NCBI GenBank assembly: GCA_019694975.1
Contig: JAIBAY010000005.1
Location: forward strand, 1 to 64,000
Origin: Chitinophagales bacterium
GTDB taxonomy: Bacteria; Bacteroidota; Bacteroidia; Chitinophagales; UBA10324
Reading direction: 5' to 3'
Length of the DNA: 64,000 nucleotides
The position numbers were made by a program, and so were the translations under genes. Shown piece after piece: positions 25,181-33,523 of the stretch (position 1 is its first letter; each line of letters starts with the position of its first letter). The notes beneath the pieces were generated by a model. It saw only the letters and a program-made list of their open reading frames with translations, was not told where the DNA came from and searched no databases.

Positions 25181-27352
25181 ATGATTGGTATTTTGCGTGA
25201 TCATTCTCTTCGAAAAAATCTGATGATTTACTTACATAAAGCCCTTGGCCACTTTGCTGATAAGGCGTATATACTGTTTACTTGCCTGGCTATAACATTT
25301 ACGGTTCCATCATTCGGACAAACTAATATTTCAGGTATCATCAATAGCTATTGGCAAGTGATAGCGGTTGACTTCTGCAATAACAGAGTTGCATTGCCAG
25401 CCATTGCGGTTGGTATCGCCAATGGCGACAAAGTCCTGCTCATCCAGATGACCGGAGCTGCAATTGACCAGGCTGATGCTGCAAGCTATGGATCTATCAC
25501 AGGTTATCAGGATGCCGGCAATTATGAGTGGCTGACTGTAGCGGATGTAACGAATAATATCATCACTTTCAAAGAAACCATTCTTCGCAGTTATGATGCT
25601 TTAAACGGTAAAGTGCAGTTGGTTTCGGTGCCACAATATGTTGATGCCGATTTAATCGCAACTGTTACCGCGCCTGCCTGGGATGGAAATACCGGTGGCA
25701 TTATCGCCTTTCAGGCATCCGGCACTGTTAGCATGAATGCCAATATGGATGTCACCGGCAAAGGCTTCAGAGGAGGTGCTGTTCAACATCATCCCGGATG
25801 TTATGGCGGCGGATCCGGATCAGCAAACTACCGGTGTGACATGGCAGATCTTTGTGGAGGAAATAAGGGAGAGGGCATTGCTGATAATGGTGGTTTTGAT
25901 TTGGGTCGTGGTGCACCGGCAAACGGCGGCGGCGGCGGTAATGATAATAATACTGGAGGAGGTGGCGGAAGTAATTTTGGGCTGGCTGGAACAGGAGGAC
26001 AACGACTTAATACGGGCATTGCAGATTGTAAAGGTGCCAACCCCGGAATAGGTGGTTATGCTTTGGCGTATTCCAATACAGACAACAAAGTATTTGCTGG
26101 TGGTGGTGGTGGCAGTGGTGATGATAATACCAACGAAGCCACGGAAGGCGCCAATGGCGGAGGTATCGTGCTAATAAAAGCATCAACTATTAACGGCAAT
26201 GGCTTCTCCATTTACGCCAATGGTGCTGATCAGTCTGCCACGGCGATGCGTGATGGCGGTGGTGGCGGTGGTGGTGGTGGCGTCATCCTGCTTGATGTTC
26301 AGAATTTTTCATCCGCCCTTAATACGGAAGTACAAGGTGGCAATGGCGGCAATGTTGACAATGGAGGCATAGCAGATTCATGCTTCGGGCCAGGTGGTGG
26401 CGGTGGTGCCGGATTGCTCTGGCTGAGCGGTGCAGGTGGCCTGCCTGCGAATGTCACTTTAAATGCTGCGGGAGGACAGGCAGGTCTTACGCTCAACGCC
26501 AATGCACCGGCAGCTTGTAATGGTTTGTCCAACGGAGCAACAGCGGGAACAGCCGGCGGAACTTTAGCCGGATTGGTTATTACGGAAAGCACCATTCTTT
26601 TTGTTCCACTTGCATTGGTAATGCCAGATGATACTATTGTATGTATTGGAACGGCGGCCAACCTTACGGTGCATGCAACAGGTACTGGAACACTCACCTA
26701 TCAATGGAATACCGGCGAAACGGATTCTACTATAAATCCTTCACCAACTCAAAGCACGGTCTATATCGTTACCGTTACCGATTCCCGTGGCTGCTCCTTA
26801 ACCGGTGAGGTAACAGTGGATGTTAAATCCAATAATGTGATTGCAACAGCTTTCCCCGATTCCATCATTGTTGGTCAAAGTACTCAACTGTCCGCAGACA
26901 CACTTGGCAATTTCTCTTATGAATGGTTTCCTTCTTCAGGATTGGATAATGATACCGTTCCCAATCCGATTGCCACTCCGGCCGATACGATAGAATACTG
27001 TGTGATTGCGTTGGGTGATAATGGTTGCTTAGATACCGCCTGTGTAACCGTTAATGTAACCATTCCCGAACCCTCAATACAGATTCCTACTGCTTTCACA
27101 CCAAATGGTGATGGTATTAATGATACCTGGAAGCTGATCGTACATCCATGTTATGAAATTCTGGAAGCATATATTTATAACAGGTGGGGAAGAACTGTTT
27201 ATAGCTACCAGGTGGCAGGAAGTGCCGAATGGTCAGGAACGATTCAGGGACAGCCACAGCCAATGGGCGCTTACGGTTATTTTATAAAGGCGAAATGCGC
27301 TGAGCGCGATAAGGAAGAAGTATATAAGGGAACAATTACGCTGATCAGATAA
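25181..27352 (+). CDS. Secreted Gly-rich protein with gliding-motility-type (CHU_C) C-terminus
   Basis: The protein is 723 aa. The signal peptide ends near PSFGQ (residue ~47); a shorter start at ATG 25223 gives a more usual signal length. Residues ~190-430 are very Gly/Asn-rich with runs of up to eight Gly, predicted to form a repetitive beta fold. Two Ig/PKD-like segments (~480-630; TYQWNTGETDST, FPDSIIVGQST) follow. The C-terminus reads IPTAFTPNGDGINDTWKL...YNRWGRTVY, the gliding motility-associated domain found on T9SS type B cargo. It is coupled to the CotH gene, which implies a shared surface role. Confidence 0.88.
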   Translation: MIGILRDHSLRKNLMIYLHKALGHFADKAYILFTCLAITFTVPSFGQTNISGIINSYWQVIAVDFCNNRVALPAIAVGIANGDKVLLIQMTGAAIDQADAASYGSITGYQDAGNYEWLTVADVTNNIITFKETILRSYDALNGKVQLVSVPQYVDADLIATVTAPAWDGNTGGIIAFQASGTVSMNANMDVTGKGFRGGAVQHHPGCYGGGSGSANYRCDMADLCGGNKGEGIADNGGFDLGRGAPANGGGGGNDNNTGGGGGSNFGLAGTGGQRLNTGIADCKGANPGIGGYALAYSNTDNKVFAGGGGGSGDDNTNEATEGANGGGIVLIKASTINGNGFSIYANGADQSATAMRDGGGGGGGGGVILLDVQNFSSALNTEVQGGNGGNVDNGGIADSCFGPGGGGGAGLLWLSGAGGLPANVTLNAAGGQAGLTLNANAPAACNGLSNGATAGTAGGTLAGLVITESTILFVPLALVMPDDTIVCIGTAANLTVHATGTGTLTYQWNTGETDSTINPSPTQSTVYIVTVTDSRGCSLTGEVTVDVKSNNVIATAFPDSIIVGQSTQLSADTLGNFSYEWFPSSGLDNDTVPNPIATPADTIEYCVIALGDNGCLDTACVTVNVTIPEPSIQIPTAFTPNGDGINDTWKLIVHPCYEILEAYIYNRWGRTVYSYQVAGSAEWSGTIQGQPQPMGAYGYFIKAKCAERDKEEVYKGTITLIR

Positions 27353-27373
27353 TACTATCATCGCAATCACTCA

Positions 27374-28408
27374 TCATTTATCAGTAAGTGATAGCAGGAA
27401 ATTAAGCAGGTCCTGTTTCTCCTCTTCCGTAAGATTCAATGGCTTAATCAGTCCGCTTTTATTGGGATGCGGCTTACCACCGGAATTATAATGGTCAATC
27501 ACGGCGGACAGCGTTCCGAGGGAACCATCATGCATGTAGGGCGCTGTCATGGCTACATTCCGAAGTGAAGGCACCTTAAATTTGCCGACATCTCCTGGCT
27601 GTAATGTGATGCGTGCCCTTCCTGAATCCGAATATTCGAGGTATAACCCGTTATTTTTAAAACTGTTGTCGGTAAAGTTGTATTCATTATGGCAATGAAA
27701 ACATTCACCCTTCTCACCAAAAAAAATGTTTTTACCATTTAAAGCGGAAGCTGAAAGAGCAGTTGTATTTCCATAATACTGATATTCATCAAAAGCCGAA
27801 CGGCCGCTAAACAGTGTTCGCTCGTAGTTGGCAATTGCCCGGGTAAGTGCAAAAACCGTCGGTTCCTGACTATAAGCCTTCTCAAACATTGCAATATAAT
27901 CAGGCTGCTTTTTGAGCCGTTCAACAACGGCGTTTACGTCAAAATCCATTTCAAGCGGATTTGAAATAGGCGCGAGCACCTGCTGCTCCATAGTTGGCAC
28001 GCCACCATCCCAAAACATGTAAGGCTGATACGCCACATTGATCAGGGACGGTGCATTACGCAATGCATGATTCGAATCAATACCGAGGCTGAGCGCAAGA
28101 CCATCCGTAAAGTACAACTCAGGGTGATGGCAGCTGCCGCATGAAACAGTGCTATCGCGTGAAAGAACAGGATCGAAGAATAATTTCTTGCCCAGGTCAA
28201 TCCTGTTTTGCGTTGGCAGATTATCAGCAGGAATAACAGGATAAGGAAAACCCTTGGGAACTACAAGGGTGATGACAGCATTACCGGCCTCCTCTTCCGT
28301 GATATCGGGCTCCACTGTACAGGAAAGAAATAATCCTACTGCAATAAAAAACAAGGCAAAAAACCGGGACGCATTGTATGGCAAACCGGTTGCAGTATCA
28401 ACTACCAT
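27374..28408 (-). CDS. MbnH-like di-haem cytochrome c peroxidase family enzyme
   Basis: The protein is 344 aa with a lipoprotein-type signal (FLSC, C30). Two c-type haem sites are present: C90-x2-C93-H94 (CGSCHHPE) and C236-x2-C239-H240 (CFHCHNE). MauG/CcpA-family blocks surround them: LGKKLFFDPVLSRD, APSLINVAYQPYMFWDGG and PYMHDGSLGTLSAVIDHYN. In methanotrophs MbnH oxidises a Trp of MbnP to kynurenine to create a copper site. Here an MbnP-like gene lies directly upstream, so that role fits better than H2O2 detoxification, but general peroxidase function is not excluded. It is the last gene of the 27.4-31.2 kb operon. Confidence 0.85.
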   Translation of the reverse strand: MVVDTATGLPYNASRFFALFFIAVGLFLSCTVEPDITEEEAGNAVITLVVPKGFPYPVIPADNLPTQNRIDLGKKLFFDPVLSRDSTVSCGSCHHPELYFTDGLALSLGIDSNHALRNAPSLINVAYQPYMFWDGGVPTMEQQVLAPISNPLEMDFDVNAVVERLKKQPDYIAMFEKAYSQEPTVFALTRAIANYERTLFSGRSAFDEYQYYGNTTALSASALNGKNIFFGEKGECFHCHNEYNFTDNSFKNNGLYLEYSDSGRARITLQPGDVGKFKVPSLRNVAMTAPYMHDGSLGTLSAVIDHYNSGGKPHPNKSGLIKPLNLTEEEKQDLLNFLLSLTDK

Positions 28409-28426
28409 AACAAACCAATTAAGATA

Positions 28427-28465
28427 GCATGACAGGCAACATTTTGCAAGAGTTACCTGTCATGC
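28427..28465 (-). other. Strong hairpin between mbnP-like and mbnH-like genes
   Basis: GCATGACAGG (28427-28436) pairs with CCTGTCATGC (28456-28465); after one mismatch AAC/GTT extend the stem around an 11-nt loop. There is no T-run, so it is not a standard terminator. It may stabilise or process the operon mRNA. Confidence 0.65.
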
Positions 28466-28515
28466 AATGTAAACATCATCCGATTAGGAAGTCGTTTCCA
28501 ATCATTCCATTTTAG

Positions 28516-29271
28516 TTACTCCATCGTGAATGATACTGCAAAGTTATCGGCAATTTTCTCAGCAAGTGGCATATTGTTAAAGGTATGCGTCTCATTTTCT
28601 GTCCTTAAGTCAACATTTTCCAGCACATCGAGCAAATCAAGCTCCAATACCAACTCCTTATCGCTGCCAGCCTGAATGGTAAACGGATGATTGCTCATAT
28701 CAATTGTGCGCTTCATCATGTCCATGCCGACATGATAGAAAAATTGAAAATCCGCTTGCCCGTTGGCAGCCAGCGAGGTATCACAAAGTCCCTCAATTTT
28801 CGAAAAGATATAGCCGGAATTCCAATCCCAGTGTATGCCCGGCGATTGAATAGACAACGGATTATCTGCAGGATAAGTGGCAGGATCCTGGTGATTAGTA
28901 ACAGAATCGAGGCCATAGAGCATGGTTAATCCCTTATAATCGCCTGTAGGAACGTCAGCAAGCACGTAGTCATGATTTGCAGGGTTTACCAACAATACCA
29001 CATCTGTCAAGGGCAACTCACTTCCATCGGCTTTGATCAGCACTATGTTCGACAGGTAATACCGGTAATCGGTGAGGGAAAACTTACGTCCCGTTGCATC
29101 GGAAAATGTTGAACTATAATCAGCTTCCTGGTTACCCACATTATTGTGAATATGAAAGGAAAGCTGCTGCATGGTATTTTCCGGCACTTCCGGATCTTTT
29201 TTACATCCGGCAAATAAAATAACGGATGACAGCAATAAGCTGATTGCAAAAATTGAAAGTTTGTTTTTCAT
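28516..29271 (-). CDS. MbnP-like copper-binding lipoprotein
   Basis: The protein is 251 aa, a lipoprotein (FAGC, C23). It fits the MbnP family: FSLTDYRYYLSNIVLIKADG, then DVPTGDYKGLTMLYGLDSVTN, then the HWDWNSGYIFSKIEG block (residues 147-161) and a His-containing FFYHVG segment. In characterised MbnP a Trp is converted to kynurenine by MbnH and helps bind Cu(I); W148 and W150 are candidates here (inference). It probably acts in the periplasm or at the membrane surface as a copper carrier. It is flanked by the di-haem enzyme gene and a small lipoprotein gene. Confidence 0.83.
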   Translation of the reverse strand: MKNKLSIFAISLLLSSVILFAGCKKDPEVPENTMQQLSFHIHNNVGNQEADYSSTFSDATGRKFSLTDYRYYLSNIVLIKADGSELPLTDVVLLVNPANHDYVLADVPTGDYKGLTMLYGLDSVTNHQDPATYPADNPLSIQSPGIHWDWNSGYIFSKIEGLCDTSLAANGQADFQFFYHVGMDMMKRTIDMSNHPFTIQAGSDKELVLELDLLDVLENVDLRTENETHTFNNMPLAEKIADNFAVSFTME

Positions 29272-29337
29272 AATTATTGGTTTGAAGATTAAGAATTTGT
29301 TTAACTGTTAATACTATTTTCTTCTGACAGGGTAAGA

Positions 29338-29727
29338 TTATTCCGTTACCGGCACTACAATGTCAGTTTCGCCTGACTTCTCTTTAATTTCCACCGGTAT
29401 TCCTCCTGTTACCACCTGGTTAATTGAGCTGTCAAATCCGACACCATAGAGATAATAGTCCCCTTTTTTGAGGTTTTCAAAATGGGCATGTGGATCCTCG
29501 CCTGCTTCTGCTTCAGCGATTTTGGCATCATCATAGACACTCACATCGGTACCCGGAAAATCTTTTGCACCATACTTTATATAAATGGTTGTATTCGGAA
29601 TCGGTTTTTCATGATGCTTGGGAAATGCAGCAATTGTGGCTTCTCCGCCTAACCCTTCTTTCGAGCAGGAAGAAAAAAACAAGAATGCTACGAGGATTGC
29701 AGTTGTTAAAATGATCGTGTTTTTCAT
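29338..29727 (-). CDS. Small lipoprotein, carboxypeptidase-regulatory-like fold
   Basis: The protein is 129 aa with a lipobox FFSSC (C21). After a short linker a His-containing stretch (FPKHHEKPIPNTTIYIKYG) leads into a beta-sandwich-like sequence with HFENLKKGDYYLYGVGFD, the style of carboxypeptidase-regulatory or transthyretin-like domains. No enzyme motif is present. Its place between the outer-membrane protein and the MbnP-like gene, with a 66-nt gap to the latter, points to an accessory role in the same metal-handling operon. Function otherwise unknown. Confidence 0.72.
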   Translation of the reverse strand: MKNTIILTTAILVAFLFFSSCSKEGLGGEATIAAFPKHHEKPIPNTTIYIKYGAKDFPGTDVSVYDDAKIAEAEAGEDPHAHFENLKKGDYYLYGVGFDSSINQVVTGGIPVEIKEKSGETDIVVPVTE

Positions 29728-29743
29728 GATGTGTTTATTATTG

Positions 29744-30775
29744 TTAAAGAATGAAAGAAATTCCTAGAATCGCTGTTGATTTAATCCTTGCCTGATGGCC
29801 ATTTAACGCCTGTGCCAGCGGCAAGGAAAAGCTGACAGGGAAATATAACCGATCGGTAATAAAAGCAGTGATGGAAGCGTTAGCAAATAGCCGCGTGAAT
29901 CCTGTATTGGGATCCGAAACAAGGCTGCCCGGCACGGCGGTACTGTCAGCACCATGCTGATGCGATTCGCTGACGATCATCCTCATGGCTGCATTGTAGT
30001 CACCTGAAAAACCTGCAGTGCAACGTAACAAGGGAAGTATCTTGCGGTTCTCCTGCTCCAGTAAATCATACCCTGCGGTAATTTTTGTATTAACATAAGT
30101 TCCCATGTTATGTTCCTTTGCAGTTGTTGCTACCTTAACATGTGTATCTGAAATGAACAGCCATTTCTTTAATTGCTTCTGAACAGCAACATTCAGCAAA
30201 GGATCCCATGAACCTGTTCCAGGTTGCAGGTGTACCGGCAAGACAACTGCATAAGTCGAATACGCATCTGTTTTGCCTGTCGGCATCTTAATGCCTGCTC
30301 CGGCAAATGCTTTCCATCCTTTCTCCCTGTTGTCAATAAATGTATAACTGACGGAAATGACTCCATCTCCAATCCCATCAATATTACCGTAAGTATGTAT
30401 TTCAGCCGCGCTTTCTTCCGGGTGAAAATGACCTTCCTTGTTGTCAATTGACAAATTAAACGGCAACGAAGCGGTCAATGACATTCTCTTTGAAATGCCA
30501 TAGCTTATCATACCCTTAATACTGCTTTGTGCTTTTACACTATAGACGGACGCTGATGCAGTTGCATACTGCAATAGCTCATCATCACTCAAAGGTTTGT
30601 ATTGCATGTTGAGCAGGCTGACACCAATCACCCATTGCCGGTGTTGCGGCATTTCCAACTGCTGTGATACATCAGCAGTTGATGCCGTCGTGCAACAGGA
30701 GCCTAAACACTGAGCCAGAATTATATGAATGGGAAAAAGCCACCCAACCAGTGCAAGAAAAAAAATTCTACACAT
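29744..30775 (-). CDS. Outer-membrane beta-barrel protein of the MbnP/MbnH operon
   Basis: The protein is 343 aa from ATG 30775; the frame is open to a TTG at 30796, but the signal peptide begins at MCRIFFLALVG. After cleavage near ILAQ comes a Cys cluster (CLGSCCTT), then ~300 residues of alternating amphipathic strands (SLTASLPFNLSI, WKAFAGAGIKMPTGKTD, RLYFPVSFSLPLA) typical of porin/transporter-like barrels. His-rich loops (HFHPEES, SESHQHGAD) would suit metal sensing or uptake. It probably mediates metal or metallophore passage. Co-transcribed with the small protein encoded upstream (54-nt gap). Confidence 0.72.
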   Translation of the reverse strand: MCRIFFLALVGWLFPIHIILAQCLGSCCTTASTADVSQQLEMPQHRQWVIGVSLLNMQYKPLSDDELLQYATASASVYSVKAQSSIKGMISYGISKRMSLTASLPFNLSIDNKEGHFHPEESAAEIHTYGNIDGIGDGVISVSYTFIDNREKGWKAFAGAGIKMPTGKTDAYSTYAVVLPVHLQPGTGSWDPLLNVAVQKQLKKWLFISDTHVKVATTAKEHNMGTYVNTKITAGYDLLEQENRKILPLLRCTAGFSGDYNAAMRMIVSESHQHGADSTAVPGSLVSDPNTGFTRLFANASITAFITDRLYFPVSFSLPLAQALNGHQARIKSTAILGISFIL

Positions 30776-30829
30776 GATTGAAAAATTTAAGGTCAATAAA
30801 TATTGATGCAGCGCATCGCCGCATTGGCC

Positions 30830-31204
30830 TTAGACAGTTGGAGGATGGTCAGATGTGATACGGAAGCCGGAAGAAAAATAATGCTGTGTTATCCCAGATA
30901 ATATTTGCCCGGAGGATAGAAACACACTGCAAACAAGCGGCTGATCAATAAACAAAGTAATGGATGCATAACTGGAAATTTCCTTCTGATTGGCACTATC
31001 CTTCTCTGCATTCCTGTTAATTTCCTTTTTTAAATAACACTTTCCGTCACAATGCATCTGCGGTTTATCGCGATTGACACAAAGCACTTTTGCGATATAG
31101 GCCTGGTTAATATTGTATTCACATTGAACATACAGTAGTGACAACGACTGCAACACAATCATTGCCGACATACTGATCCCCACGATTGACCTGAACTGCT
31201 TCAT
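30830..31204 (-). CDS. Small Cys-rich membrane protein heading the metal operon
   Basis: The protein is 124 aa from ATG 31204. An N-terminal helix (~5-27) may be a signal or anchor. It is followed by a conserved-looking metal-type motif CVNRDKPQMHCDGKCYLKK with three Cys and one His, and the C-terminus ends in DHPPTV. Proteins with this C-x-NR-x-KP/GKC pattern are recurrent in Bacteroidota metal loci, but I cannot name a characterised function. ATG 31225 lies within the promoter -7 region, so I prefer 31204. It is the first gene of the operon that ends with the MbnH-like gene. Confidence 0.75.
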   Translation of the reverse strand: MKQFRSIVGISMSAMIVLQSLSLLYVQCEYNINQAYIAKVLCVNRDKPQMHCDGKCYLKKEINRNAEKDSANQKEISSYASITLFIDQPLVCSVFLSSGQILSGITQHYFSSGFRITSDHPPTV

Positions 31205-31211
31205 GCGAACG

Positions 31212-31244
31212 CAAAAGTAACGCATAATACTTTAAGTGCATCAA
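31212..31244 (-). promoter_or_regulatory. Promoter of the MbnP/MbnH-type operon
   Basis: On the minus strand TTG (31244-31242), 22 nt, then TACTTTTG (31219-31212). The ATG at 31204 is only 7 nt past the -7 box, so the mRNA is probably leaderless or nearly so. Confidence 0.65.
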
Positions 31245-31590
31245 CTTCCTGACCATAATTTATTATTAATAATGACAAGCAAAATATACAGACACTGAAT
31301 TTCATGATTAACGGGAGCCATTCGTTAGCGCTGCAAAACCGGAATCGGCTACAGATTAAAGCCAATCGAACACTTCACTGCCTCCGTTTAGTTTTTGCAT
31401 GGTATTCGAAAAACTGACTAGAAGCTATCTCAAAATAGTTGGAGTCATCCTGTACCGATTGATCTGGATCAGCATCTCTTCCATTCAATGACAGATGCCG
31501 ACATAAATTCAGCATGACTGCATTGAATACCTGTTTTGAGATAGATTCTAATACTATTCAATATTCCTTTGGCCAATAACTGGTAACCGA
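31245..31590. other. Intergenic region containing a 132-bp inverted-repeat element
   Basis: Between the metal operon promoter and the GH3-family gene no coding sequence is visible. Positions 31419-31438 and 31531-31550 form a 20-bp inverted repeat (18 of 20 matches, TAGAAnCTATCTCAAAAnAG). The 92 nt between contain further small palindromic pieces (CAGCATCTC and GATGCCGAC...TTCAGCATGAC). It resembles a miniature intergenic repeat of the kind dispersed in Bacteroidota genomes. No copy is seen elsewhere in this window. Confidence 0.6.
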
Positions 31591-33096
31591 TTAGTGATTT
31601 TCTCTCCAAGGCTGTAATGCATCAGCAAGCATTCTGTTATTACTGAGCCTGGGCACTTTGTTTTGGCCGCCGAGTTTACCAACAGATTTCATGTAATCGC
31701 GAAATCCATCCTGGCGCATCAATGTAATTTTTAATGGCTGAAGGATATTGCCGGTGATCAGATCATCATAGTAGATATTTCTTTTTCGCAACTCCACATC
31801 CACTTTCGCGCGAAACCGGTCGACATCGGAAGGCGGTACAGAAAATTCGATCAGCCATTCATGATAAGGCAATTCACCTCCCTCCGGATTCACTTGCGGC
31901 GCAACTGTAAATTCCACTACTTCCAGGTTTTCCTCATTTGCTGCTTTCATCAATGCACCTTCCACTTCTTCCCCGATCACATGCTCACCAAAGGCTGAAA
32001 TGAAGTGTTTTGTTCTTCCGGTTACAATCAACCTGTATGGTGACTTCGATACGAACTTAACCATATCTCCGACTGAATAGGCCCATAAGCCGGCGTTTGA
32101 ACTGACCACGAGTGCATAGTTTACACCAACTTCTACATCCCTTAACTGGAACCTGGTGGGTTTATCATTATTTATTTCGTCGGCAGGAATAAACTCAAAG
32201 AAAATTCCGGAATTGACATTCAGGAGCAGCCCTTCCTGATTTTGTGTATCCTGAAAAGCAAAAAAACCTTCTGAGGCAGGATATGTTTCAATGGCATCAA
32301 TGCTTTCACCAATTGTATTGAAGAGTTTATTACGGTAAGGTTCGAAATTCACACCTCCATATACCAATAAGGAAAGGTTCGGAAAAATTTCCTTAATGGT
32401 CCGCTTACCGGTTTTATCAAGAAGTCTTTCAAAATACATCTGCACCCAGGGCGGAATACCACTGATCAGCGTCATATCCTGATTCATTGTTTCTTCCACT
32501 ATCCTGTCAATTTTTTGTTCCCAGTCTTCAATACAATTTGTTTCATAAGAAGGAAGCTGATTAGATCTGAGATAACCCGGAACATGATGATTTACGATGC
32601 CGGAAAGTCTTCCGGTAAGTATTCCACCGGACTTATCCAGTACCGGACTGCCCGATAAGAAAATCATACGCCCGTTTACAAAACTGCTTTTCCCTGTTTC
32701 GGCAATGTAAAGCAGAAGGGCATTACGTGCTGTATTGATATGGTTGGAAATAGAATCAGCAGTTATGGGAATATACTTAACACCGGATGTAGTGCCCGAT
32801 GATTTTGCGAAATATACCGGCTTCCCCCGCCAAAGAACATTTGATTCTCCCTTCTTAATACGTTCTATATACGGCTTAAAGTTTTCGTATTCTCGAACAG
32901 GCACTGCTTCGGAAAACTGACTGTGGGTTTTTATATGATCAAAACCATGATCAATACCGAATGCGGTAGTTCTTCCTTCCCGTATAAGCCTTGCGAACAA
33001 CGCTTCCTGTATTTTCACTGCATTCACTGCAGAATGCTTCACGCGCTGTGCAATTAAAGCAGCAAATGGGCCGGCCAGCATTGATTTCAGACGCAT
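31591..33096 (-). CDS. GH3 auxin-responsive promoter family protein (acyl-adenylating superfamily)
   Basis: The protein is 501 aa. It shows the GH3 blocks in order: YFAKSSGTTSGVKYIPIT (nucleotide-binding loop, ~95-115), ISGIPPWVQMYFERL, LVYGGVNFEPYRN, ETYPASEGFFAFQDT and GLWAYSVGDMVKFVS. Plant GH3 enzymes conjugate amino acids to hormones through acyl-adenylates. Bacterial members are common in Bacteroidota but their substrate is unknown. The N-terminal ~80 residues are helical. A -7 box TACCTTTG ends 4 nt before the ATG (33101-33108). It is divergent from the tRNA gene. Confidence 0.9.
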   Translation of the reverse strand: MRLKSMLAGPFAALIAQRVKHSAVNAVKIQEALFARLIREGRTTAFGIDHGFDHIKTHSQFSEAVPVREYENFKPYIERIKKGESNVLWRGKPVYFAKSSGTTSGVKYIPITADSISNHINTARNALLLYIAETGKSSFVNGRMIFLSGSPVLDKSGGILTGRLSGIVNHHVPGYLRSNQLPSYETNCIEDWEQKIDRIVEETMNQDMTLISGIPPWVQMYFERLLDKTGKRTIKEIFPNLSLLVYGGVNFEPYRNKLFNTIGESIDAIETYPASEGFFAFQDTQNQEGLLLNVNSGIFFEFIPADEINNDKPTRFQLRDVEVGVNYALVVSSNAGLWAYSVGDMVKFVSKSPYRLIVTGRTKHFISAFGEHVIGEEVEGALMKAANEENLEVVEFTVAPQVNPEGGELPYHEWLIEFSVPPSDVDRFRAKVDVELRKRNIYYDDLITGNILQPLKITLMRQDGFRDYMKSVGKLGGQNKVPRLSNNRMLADALQPWRENH

Positions 33097-33100
33097 CCGT

Positions 33101-33108
33101 CAAAGGTA
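33101..33108 (-). promoter_or_regulatory. -7 box of the GH3-family gene
   Basis: TACCTTTG on the minus strand, 4 nt before the ATG at 33096, so a near-leaderless transcript is expected. No -33 TTTG was found at standard spacing. Confidence 0.55.
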
Positions 33109-33155
33109 GAATGTTCCGTGTAATATGGCTCGGGGGCAGACGCTGAAAGTTTCTG

Positions 33156-33186
33156 TTTGCAAATTCGGAAATTGAAATTACTTTTG
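33156..33186 (+). promoter_or_regulatory. tRNA-Val promoter
   Basis: TTTG (33156-33159), 19 nt, then TACTTTTG (33179-33186) match the Bacteroidota consensus exactly. The tRNA begins 57 nt further on. Confidence 0.75.
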
Positions 33187-33242
33187 CCAACCCGCAAGGG
33201 TCACAGGTGAAAAAGAATAGAGATTATTATAATAAATTCAAA

Positions 33243-33317
33243 GGGAGCTTAGCTCAGTTGGTTCAGAGCATCTGCCTTACAAGCAGAGGGTCACAGGTTC
33301 GAGCCCTGTAGCTCCCA
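33243..33317 (+). tRNA. tRNA-Val (anticodon TAC)
   Basis: This is a complete cloverleaf. The acceptor GGGAGCT pairs with AGCTCCC (33310-33316), with discriminator A at 33317. The D-arm reads TAGCTCAGTTGG, the anticodon loop CTTACAA carries TAC at 33278-33280, and the T-arm contains GGTTCGAGCC. CCA is not encoded. With U34 it reads GUA/GUG and possibly all valine codons. Confidence 0.96.
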
Positions 33318-33320
33318 CAA

Positions 33321-33351
33321 AAAGACCGAAGCTAACTTAGGTCTTTTTTTT
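33321..33351 (+). terminator. Terminator of tRNA-Val
   Basis: AAAGACC (33321-33327) pairs with GGTCTTT (33340-33346), followed by a run of eight or more T. It starts 4 nt after the tRNA. Confidence 0.85.
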
Positions 33352-33523
33352 ATGCCGAAAGACCTGAACAACCGGCAATGAAAGGTATCCACCGGACATC
33401 CGGTTACATACGACCTACCTATTCAACATCCACAAGCGATGATATTCCGGAAGATTTTTGACTGAAATTATTTAGTTAATTGCCAGATCAAAATTCTACT
33501 TTGGGTTGTCAATTAACTTTTTT

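Noticed and set aside
25900..26420. Runs of GGT/GGC repeats that look like a microsatellite or CRISPR-like array
   Set aside because: They encode the Gly-rich section in frame in the CHU_C protein; no repeat-spacer regularity.
32951..33190. 79-codon minus-strand ORF over the GH3 start and tRNA promoter
   Set aside because: It overlaps the GH3 coding start and the tRNA-Val promoter; no support.
33243..33351. Possible riboswitch after the tRNA
   Set aside because: The only structure is a short stem with T-run, an ordinary intrinsic terminator.
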